Assembly (NCBI GenBank): GCA_013911545.1
Contig: JACETA010000060.1
Location: 1 to 5,299 of the forward strand
Origin: Chloroflexota bacterium
Lineage (GTDB): Bacteria; Chloroflexota; Dehalococcoidia; Lucifugimonadales; Lucifugimonadaceae
Direction of reading: 5' to 3'
Length of the DNA stretch: 5,299 nucleotides
Below are positions 1 through 5,299 of this stretch, piece by piece. The notes under the pieces were generated by a model. The model worked only from the letters and a program-made list of their open reading frames with translations, was not told the DNA's origin and made no database searches. How positions within the stretch are numbered: the first letter of the stretch is position 1; every line of letters begins with the position of its first letter. A program made the position numbers and the translations under genes.

Positions 1-1
1 A

Positions 2-193
2 CAAGCTTTCTTAGAAGAAGCAGCATTGCAATGTGGTATTTGCACTCCTGGTTTTTTAGTTTCTGCAAAAGCCTTATTGGATAATGAACCTAAGCCGTCA
101 GAAGATAGAATTAGACATTGGTTGGCAGGGAATTTATGCAGGTGTACCGGATATGACAAAATTGTAAAGGCAGTAAAAAAAGCATCAGATTAA
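2..193 (+). CDS. Molybdenum hydroxylase [2Fe-2S] small subunit, C-terminal part (5' end outside window)
   Basis: Seen: an open frame enters from the left edge and ends at TAA 191-193, giving the last 63 residues. It holds the two cysteine pairs of the C-terminal helical [2Fe-2S] domain (Fer2_2 type): CGICTPG, with cysteine codons at 32-34 and 41-43, and NLCRCTGY, with cysteine codons at 137-139 and 143-145. Known: CoxS/XdhA-type small subunits are about 155-165 residues, with an N-terminal plant-ferredoxin-like cluster followed by this domain, and the two clusters relay electrons from the Mo site to FAD. About 95-100 residues, including the first cluster, should therefore lie upstream. The protein is cytoplasmic. 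The large-subunit gene follows after 12 bases in the usual small-then-large order, so the two are almost certainly subunits of one enzyme. The FAD-binding medium subunit is not in the window and may lie upstream. The substrate cannot be read from this subunit. The family call is very secure. Confidence 0.95.
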   Translation, partial: QAFLEEAALQCGICTPGFLVSAKALLDNEPKPSEDRIRHWLAGNLCRCTGYDKIVKAVKKASD

Positions 194-195
194 TT

Positions 196-201
196 GGGGG
201 A
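196..201 (+). promoter_or_regulatory. Ribosome binding site of the large-subunit gene
   Basis: The purine run GGGGGA sits 4 bases before the ATG at 206, which is slightly close but usable. An in-frame TAA at 203-205 directly precedes this ATG, so the reading frame cannot begin further upstream. The next in-frame ATG (residue 41) would delete the start of a conserved domain. Together these fix the start at 206. Confidence 0.65.
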
Positions 202-205
202 TTAA

Positions 206-2476
206 ATGGTTTCTAAAGAAAAAAAAAGTGATTATAAAGTAATTGGAACAAGACCAATTAGGCACGATGGTTACGACAAAGTAACTGGTAGAGCTCAATA
301 TGGTGCAGATATAAAGTTGCCTGGAATGATTTATGGTGCTGTACTTAGAAGTCCTCACGCTCATGCAAAAATTAAAAATATTGATACTTCTAAGGCTGAA
401 AATACAAATGGAGTTTTTGCAGTAATGACCGCAAAAGACTTGCCTAGACTAACAGATAAGCAAAGAGGAAATTCTGAAGAATCAGGATCTGAAAAACATT
501 TAAGTGAAAATGTTATGGCATCAGATAAAGTGCTCTATAAGGGTCATGTGGTTGCTGCAGTATCTGCTAATGATGTAAATACTGCTAGAGAAGCAGCTAA
601 GAAAATTATTGTTGAATATGAAATTTTGAAACCAGTAATAAATGTTGATCAAGCCATGGATAAAGATGCTCCAATATTACACGAAGATTTCGTAGGAGAT
701 CATTTGGGTAAGAAGGTAAAAAATACTAATATTGCTACTTATAACAGATATAAAATTGGAGATGCAGAAGAAGCATTCAAAAATTGTGATCTTGTTATTG
801 AAAAAGAAGTGGAGCTTCAAACAGTTCATCAAGGATATATTGAACCTCATAGTGGTACAGCTATATGGGATGAGGATGACAGAGTAAAAGTTTGGACTAG
901 CACTCAAGGATCTTTTTCTAACAGAGATAGTGTTTCAAAGGTTTTAAATCTTGATGTTTCTAGGGTAAAAGTTACTCCCATGGAAATTGGAGGTGGTTTT
1001 GGAGGCAAGATACCAGTTTATTTAGAACCTATTGCAGCAGTTTTATCAAAAAAATCTAGAAGGCCTGTTCAGTTAGTTATGTCCAGAACAGATGTTTTTG
1101 ATGCAAGTGGTCCTGCACCTGGTGGTAAAGTTATTGTTAAAATTGGAGTTAATAAAGAAGGGAAAATGCTTGCTGGTTATGCTGATATTAGGTTAGAAGC
1201 TGGCGGATACCCTGAAGCATTTATTGAGGCAGCAGCAAAATGTGTTTTTTCTTGCTACGACATTCCTGCTATGGATATAGAAGCTTATGATGTTCTTGTT
1301 AATAAACCAAGCTCTGCTCCATATAGAGCTCCTGGTTCTCCTCAAGTTGCTTTTGCCACTGAAACAGTTGTTGATGAGATATGTAATAAGCTGAATTTAG
1401 ATTTAATAGATTTCAGGTTACAGAATGTTGCTGAAAAAGGAACAAGAACAGCTCTTGGGCCAAAATATAGAAAAATTGGCCTCAAACAAGTTCTTGAAGC
1501 TGCAAAAAAATCTGATCATTGGAATTCTAAAATAGACAAAAACCCACCTAACAAGAAACTTAGAGGCAGAGGTATTGCAAGCGGATACTGGTTTAATATA
1601 GGAGAAAAATCAGCTGTTAATTTGTCACTAAATATGGATGGGACTGTTATCTTAACAGAAGGCTCAACAGATATTGGCGGCTCAAGAGCATCTATTGCTA
1701 TGCAGGCAGCTGAAGTACTAGGTATTGCAGCGGAGTCAGTTAGACCATCAGTTGTCGATACCGACAGTATTGGTCATACTGATGTAACTGGCGGGAGCAG
1801 AACAACTTATGCTACTGGTTATGCAGCGTACAAAGCTGCCCACATCCTTATTGATGAAATAACAAGCAAAGCTGCAAAAATTTGGGACATTCCAGAAGAT
1901 GAGATAATTTATGAAAATGGATCAATAAGTTCCAAAACTGATTCAGAGTTAAAGATGACTCTTAGAGAGTTTGCTGACCAAAACCCTTTTGGGCCAGTTG
2001 TTTCTAGTGCTTCTGTAGATTTAGAGGAAGCGGCAGGAGGATTTGGAACTCATATAGTTGATCTTGAAATTGATCCAGAGACAGGCAAAACTGACGTAAT
2101 TAGATACACAGTTCTTCAAGATGTTGGAAAAGCAATCCATCCAGCTTATGTTGAAGGCCAACTCCAGGGAGGAGCTACCCAAGGAATTGGGTGGGCGCTT
2201 AACGAAGAGTATTTTATGAGTGAACAAGGAACTATGCTTAATTCAAGTTATCTTGACTACAGAATGCCAATTGCCTTAGATTTGCCAATGATTGAAACAG
2301 TATTAGTGGAAGTCCCTAGCGAAGACCATCCTTTCGGGGTAAGAGGGGTTGGAGAGACGCCAATTTGCCCACCTGTTCCTGCAATATCAAATGCGGTAAA
2401 TGATGCTATAGGCACAAGGATATTAAGTACTCCTATAAAGGCTTCAAAAATATTAAATACATTAAAAAATATCTAA
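206..2476 (+). CDS. Xanthine dehydrogenase/CoxL-family molybdopterin-binding large subunit, substrate unknown
   Basis: This is the catalytic subunit of a cytoplasmic molybdenum hydroxylase, which hydroxylates a carbon centre with oxygen from water and sends electrons to the [2Fe-2S] subunit encoded just upstream. Its 756 residues are a full family length. An N-terminal Ald_Xan_dh_C-type domain covers roughly residues 20-150 (VTGRAQYGADIKLPG, then YKGHVVAAVSA), followed by the two Mo-cofactor-binding domains at about 165-395 and 415-700. Visible sites are STQ with Q234, which matches the Gln near the Mo oxo ligand; GGGFGGK at 262-268; the active-site loop APYRAPGS at 371-378; STDIGGSRAS at 487-496 in the cofactor region where relatives often have a GQG motif; and GVGE with the catalytic base Glu at E717. 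The loop is neither the CoxL form I AYXCSFR nor the form II AYRGAGR signature, so CO oxidation is not supported. No Tat or Sec signal is present. The substrate could be an aldehyde, a purine or an N-heterocycle; the sequence does not decide. The family is certain and the specificity open. Confidence 0.95.
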   Translation: MVSKEKKSDYKVIGTRPIRHDGYDKVTGRAQYGADIKLPGMIYGAVLRSPHAHAKIKNIDTSKAENTNGVFAVMTAKDLPRLTDKQRGNSEESGSEKHLSENVMASDKVLYKGHVVAAVSANDVNTAREAAKKIIVEYEILKPVINVDQAMDKDAPILHEDFVGDHLGKKVKNTNIATYNRYKIGDAEEAFKNCDLVIEKEVELQTVHQGYIEPHSGTAIWDEDDRVKVWTSTQGSFSNRDSVSKVLNLDVSRVKVTPMEIGGGFGGKIPVYLEPIAAVLSKKSRRPVQLVMSRTDVFDASGPAPGGKVIVKIGVNKEGKMLAGYADIRLEAGGYPEAFIEAAAKCVFSCYDIPAMDIEAYDVLVNKPSSAPYRAPGSPQVAFATETVVDEICNKLNLDLIDFRLQNVAEKGTRTALGPKYRKIGLKQVLEAAKKSDHWNSKIDKNPPNKKLRGRGIASGYWFNIGEKSAVNLSLNMDGTVILTEGSTDIGGSRASIAMQAAEVLGIAAESVRPSVVDTDSIGHTDVTGGSRTTYATGYAAYKAAHILIDEITSKAAKIWDIPEDEIIYENGSISSKTDSELKMTLREFADQNPFGPVVSSASVDLEEAAGGFGTHIVDLEIDPETGKTDVIRYTVLQDVGKAIHPAYVEGQLQGGATQGIGWALNEEYFMSEQGTMLNSSYLDYRMPIALDLPMIETVLVEVPSEDHPFGVRGVGETPICPPVPAISNAVNDAIGTRILSTPIKASKILNTLKNI

Positions 2477-2485
2477 TTCTTTTTC

Positions 2486-2749
2486 ATGATAAAAGTTTTT
2501 TTACCTTACAGGACTAGGAAATTATTTGATTTGCCAGTTGAAGTAAACGCGGAAGGTAATAATCTAAGAAATTTGATAGAATTTTTAGATAAAAAATATC
2601 CTGGTTTAAAACAGGAATTAGTTGATGAAGAGAAATTGAAACCTACAATCTCTGCAGTTATAGACGGAAGAACTACGAGACTAGGATTGATACAGAAATT
2701 AGAAAATGTTTCTGAAATTCATTTCTTACCATCAATTGCTGGTGGATAA
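2486..2749 (+). CDS. MoaD/ThiS-family sulfur-carrier protein with C-terminal Gly-Gly
   Basis: This is a small beta-grasp protein of 87 residues, the usual MoaD/ThiS size. Seen: it starts with the first-strand pattern MIKVFLPYRTRKLF, has a middle helix LRNLIEFLDKKYPGL, and ends FLPSIAGG with the free diglycine at residues 86-87. Known: in this family the terminal glycine is adenylated by a MoeB/ThiF-like enzyme and turned into a thiocarboxylate. MoaD donates that sulfur with MoaE to make the molybdopterin dithiolene, while relatives such as ThiS or CysO serve thiamine or cysteine synthesis. Inference: because it lies 9 bases after the Mo-enzyme large subunit, a MoaD-like role in cofactor supply is the best guess, but no MoaE or activating enzyme is visible here. 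It is in the same frame as the gene before it (TAA, three sense codons, ATG). No Shine-Dalgarno sequence precedes the ATG, which suggests coupling to upstream translation. The start is supported by the family-typical N-terminus. Confidence 0.88.
   Translation: MIKVFLPYRTRKLFDLPVEVNAEGNNLRNLIEFLDKKYPGLKQELVDEEKLKPTISAVIDGRTTRLGLIQKLENVSEIHFLPSIAGG
2741..2746 (+). promoter_or_regulatory. Probable ribosome binding site of ileS, inside the end of the MoaD-like gene
   Basis: GGTGGA lies 5 bases before the ileS ATG at 2752 and is a one-mismatch likeness of GGAGGA. The same six bases are the two glycine codons that form the essential C-terminal diglycine of the MoaD-like protein. No other purine-rich site is positioned for ileS. 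The match is imperfect, so this is a reasonable but unproven call. Confidence 0.45.
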
Positions 2750-2751
2750 AA

Positions 2752-5299
2752 ATGAAAAAAAAATTTCCTGACTTAGAACCTAAGCCTTCTTTTTCAAATA
2801 TAGAAAATGAAATTTTAGATTCTTGGAAAAAAAATAATATTTTTCAAAAGAGTTTAGATAAAAATAACGATTCTGAATACGTTTTTTACGATGGCCCTCC
2901 TTTTGCTAATGGGCTCCCTCATTATGGGCATTTATTGACAGGATTTGTTAAAGATATAATTCCTAGGTTTCAAACAATGTTAGGCAACAAAGTTGACAGA
3001 AGGTTTGGGTGGGATTGTCACGGATTGCCCGCAGAAATGGAATCTGAAAAAGAAATTGGGGTATCTGGTAGAGCAGAAATTATTAAATTCGGTGTTGAAA
3101 ATTTTAATAATCATTGCAAGCAATCAGTAATGAAATATACACAAGAATGGGAAAAGTCAGTCTACAGGCAAGCACGATGGGTTGACTTTGAAAATGATTA
3201 CAAAACTATGGATATTTCTTATATGGAGTCAGTAATATGGGCTTTTAAGGAACTATGGAAAAAAGGATTAATATATGAAAAAGATAGAGTTATGCCATAT
3301 TCGTGGAAAGCAGAAACTCCAATTTCAAATTTTGAAACAAGACTTGATGACTCGTATAGAGAAAGGACAGATCCCGCGGTTACAGTCAAAGTTAAAATTA
3401 GTGATTATGACATTGAGTCATCTATTTTAATATGGACAACTACCCCGTGGACATTACCTTCAAACCTAGCAATTGCTGTAAATAAAGATTTAGATTATTT
3501 ACTTTTGAATAAAGAAGGTGAAAATTTAATAATTGGTGAATTTGCATATGATAAATATATGGAAGAGTTAGATGGTTTTAATATCCGAAAAAAAATAAAA
3601 GGAACAGAAATTATTGGTTTAAATTATGAACCTATATTTCCATATTTTAAAAATGAAAAAAATGCTTTTAAGATACTTTCTGGAGACTTTGTAAACACCG
3701 AAGAAGGTACTGGAATTGTTCATATGGCTCCAGGGTTTGGTGAAGATGATCAAATTGTGTGCGAGGAAAATGGTATAAGTTCAATTTGTCCTGTGGATTC
3801 AAAAGGTCGCTTTACTTCTGAAGTTAAAGACTATGAAGGAATATTGGTTTTTGATTCAAATAAAGAAATTATAAAAAAATTAAAAACAGATAATGTTTTA
3901 CTTAAGCATGAAAATTATAAGCATAATTATCCTCATAGCTGGAGAACTGATGAGCCATTAATTTATCGTACTCTTAATTCATGGTACGTAGAAGTTTCAA
4001 AATTCAAAGATAAAATGGTAGAAAATAATAAGAATATAAATTGGATACCAGACCACATTAAAGATGGATCATTTGGGAATTGGCTTGAAGGCGCTAGAGA
4101 TTGGTCAATAAGTAGAAATAGATTTTGGGGAACACCAATTCCTGTATGGAAAAGCTCTGACCCAAAATATCCAAGAGTCGATGTTTATGGAAGTATAGAT
4201 GAAATTGAAAATGATTTTGGAGTCAGACCAAAAAATTTACACAGACCTTTTATTGATGAATTATCTAGACCTAACCCAGATGACCCAACTGGAAAAAGTA
4301 AAATGGTTAGGGTTGAAGAGGTTTTTGATTGTTGGTTTGAGTCAGGCTCAATGCCATTTGCACAAGTTCATTATCCATTTGAAAATAAAGAATGGTTTGA
4401 ATCTCATTTCCCGGCAGATTTTATTGTTGAATATATTGCTCAAACTAGAGGTTGGTTTTACACTTTAATGGTGCTATCAACAGCTCTTTTTGATAGGCCT
4501 CCATTTCTAAATGCTATTGGTCATGGGGTTGTAGTTGATGAAAATGGATCAAAGCTTTCTAAAAGGCTAAATAACTACCCAGCACCCGATGAAGTATGGA
4601 ATAATTTTGGTGCTGATGCACTGCGCTGGTTTTTAGTTTCGTCTCCTATATTACGTGGTCAAAATTTAGTAATGGATAGAGACGGATCTGGAATAGATGC
4701 ATCTCTAAGACAGGTAATAGTTCCATTATGGAATTCAGTTTATTTTTTTACTTTGTATTGCAATATTGAAGATTATAGTCCTAATTTGATAAATGATTCA
4801 GATTTACCTATAGATAGGTATATTCTTTCAAAGGTTCATATGGCATCTAATGATGTAAAGCAGTGTTTAAGTAATTACGATATAACCTCGGCCTGTAATA
4901 TTATTTCTGAATTTATTGATACTCTAAATAATTGGTATATAAGGCGATCTAGAAATAGGTTTTGGGACAAAGCAACAAATAAAAATGCAAAAGACGCATA
5001 TGACACTCTCTATACAGTATTAAATATTTTATTAAAATTTTCTGCCCCTTTGATTCCTTTAGTTAGTGAAAAACTTTATATGAACTTAAATAATGGGGAT
5101 TCTGTTCATTTGCAGGACTGGCCTGAACTTGACGAATTTATTTTAGATGAAGAATTGATATCGAATATGGATAAGGTAAGAAAAATTGTTTCATCTGCGT
5201 TATCAATTAGGAAAAAAAATAAGATTAGAGTGCGGCAACCTTTAAACTTATTAAAAATAAATATTGATAAAAATGAATGGATTGAGAATTATATAGAAC
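2752..5299 (+). CDS. ileS: Isoleucyl-tRNA synthetase, type 2 (IleS2-like), 3' end outside window
   Basis: This cytoplasmic class I synthetase charges tRNA-Ile with isoleucine and edits misactivated valine. The frame is open from ATG 2752 to the right edge (849 residues, no internal stop); type 2 enzymes usually have about 1030-1050, so roughly 200 residues are missing. Seen in order: the family-typical start FPDLEPKPSF; FYDGPPFANGLPHYGH with the HIGH-type signature HYGH at 57-60; GWDCHGLP at 86-93; a CP1 editing domain at about 185-420 with WTTTPWTLPSN (228-238) and GTGIVHMAPGFGEDD ending at D333; the returning Rossmann part with DWSISRNRFWGTPIP (450-464), CWFESGS and QTRGWFY (564-570); the KMSKS-type loop KLSKR at 601-605; an anticodon-binding helical domain from about 665; and IRVRQPL at 825-831. 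The KLSKR and IRVRQPL motifs favour the eukaryote-like type 2 over the standard bacterial type 1. It starts 2 bases after the MoaD-like stop, so it is probably co-transcribed with it. An A9 run follows the start codon. Confidence 0.97.
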   Translation, partial: MKKKFPDLEPKPSFSNIENEILDSWKKNNIFQKSLDKNNDSEYVFYDGPPFANGLPHYGHLLTGFVKDIIPRFQTMLGNKVDRRFGWDCHGLPAEMESEKEIGVSGRAEIIKFGVENFNNHCKQSVMKYTQEWEKSVYRQARWVDFENDYKTMDISYMESVIWAFKELWKKGLIYEKDRVMPYSWKAETPISNFETRLDDSYRERTDPAVTVKVKISDYDIESSILIWTTTPWTLPSNLAIAVNKDLDYLLLNKEGENLIIGEFAYDKYMEELDGFNIRKKIKGTEIIGLNYEPIFPYFKNEKNAFKILSGDFVNTEEGTGIVHMAPGFGEDDQIVCEENGISSICPVDSKGRFTSEVKDYEGILVFDSNKEIIKKLKTDNVLLKHENYKHNYPHSWRTDEPLIYRTLNSWYVEVSKFKDKMVENNKNINWIPDHIKDGSFGNWLEGARDWSISRNRFWGTPIPVWKSSDPKYPRVDVYGSIDEIENDFGVRPKNLHRPFIDELSRPNPDDPTGKSKMVRVEEVFDCWFESGSMPFAQVHYPFENKEWFESHFPADFIVEYIAQTRGWFYTLMVLSTALFDRPPFLNAIGHGVVVDENGSKLSKRLNNYPAPDEVWNNFGADALRWFLVSSPILRGQNLVMDRDGSGIDASLRQVIVPLWNSVYFFTLYCNIEDYSPNLINDSDLPIDRYILSKVHMASNDVKQCLSNYDITSACNIISEFIDTLNNWYIRRSRNRFWDKATNKNAKDAYDTLYTVLNILLKFSAPLIPLVSEKLYMNLNNGDSVHLQDWPELDEFILDEELISNMDKVRKIVSSALSIRKKNKIRVRQPLNLLKINIDKNEWIENYIE

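Noticed and set aside
86..96. An 11-base direct repeat, GAACCTAAGCC, recurring at 2776-2786
   Set aside because: Both copies encode Glu-Pro-Lys-Pro in unrelated proteins and the flanks do not match. In this base composition it is most simply chance.
677..907. Minus-strand open frame of 76 codons inside the large-subunit gene
   Set aside because: It lies wholly within a well-conserved coding region on the other strand and its translation has no recognisable domain. It is a by-product of AT-rich codon use.
2021..2227. Minus-strand open frame of 68 codons inside the large-subunit gene
   Set aside because: It is antisense to conserved hydroxylase sequence, has no convincing start context and resembles no family I know.
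206..2476. Annotation of the large subunit as aerobic CO dehydrogenase (coxL)
   Set aside because: The Cys-containing AYXCSFR loop of genuine form I CoxL is absent; the loop reads APYRAPGS.
2477..2485. The T-rich gap TTCTTTTTC as a terminator
   Set aside because: There is no stable hairpin before it, and the MoaD-like gene begins immediately after.
4199..4468. Plus-strand open frame of 89 codons overlapping ileS
   Set aside because: It is an alternative frame within the synthetase catalytic domain, and its translation is low-complexity Leu/Ile/Lys-rich. The ileS frame carries the conserved motifs there.
2752..5299. ileS as an archaeal or nuclear eukaryotic gene
   Set aside because: The operon-like packing excludes a eukaryotic nuclear gene, and the PHYGHLLTG signature fits bacterial type 2 enzymes better than the archaeal form as I remember it.

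Overview
This is an AT-rich, fully coding stretch with four genes on the plus strand and almost no intergenic DNA (gaps of 12, 9 and 2 bases). The tight packing, the type 2 (eukaryote-like) isoleucyl-tRNA synthetase that keeps a bacterial HYGH signature, and the AGA- and TAA-rich codon use point to a bacterium with a compact low-GC genome. The synthetase segment around EYIAQTRGWFY recalls the actinobacterial/Chloroflexota-like branch of type 2 enzymes, so a streamlined environmental (for example marine) member of such a lineage is plausible. This placement is an inference from motif memory and is weak.

Layout: (1) positions 2-193 hold the 3' end of a [2Fe-2S] small subunit of a molybdenum hydroxylase (CoxS/XdhC-terminal type), cut by the left edge. 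(2) Positions 206-2476 hold the complete molybdopterin-binding large subunit of the same enzyme (xanthine dehydrogenase / CO dehydrogenase / aldehyde oxidase superfamily). (3) Positions 2486-2749 hold a small beta-grasp sulfur-carrier protein of the MoaD/ThiS family ending in Gly-Gly. (4) Positions 2752-5299 hold ileS, about four-fifths complete and cut by the right edge.

The first three genes form a sensible unit. The small subunit passes electrons between the Mo site and the (unseen) FAD subunit, the large subunit carries the Mo cofactor and the substrate site, and the MoaD-like protein could donate sulfur for building the molybdopterin dithiolene. The large subunit lacks the CoxL form I active-site loop, so it should not be called an aerobic CO dehydrogenase; its substrate is unknown. 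ileS is a housekeeping gene that follows so closely that it is probably co-transcribed or translationally coupled.

I saw no RNA gene, mobile element, CRISPR array, terminator hairpin or clear promoter. I did not find evidence of a new biological system. The most notable points are the operon-embedded MoaD-like gene, the variant cofactor/active-site loops of the hydroxylase, and the type 2 synthetase.
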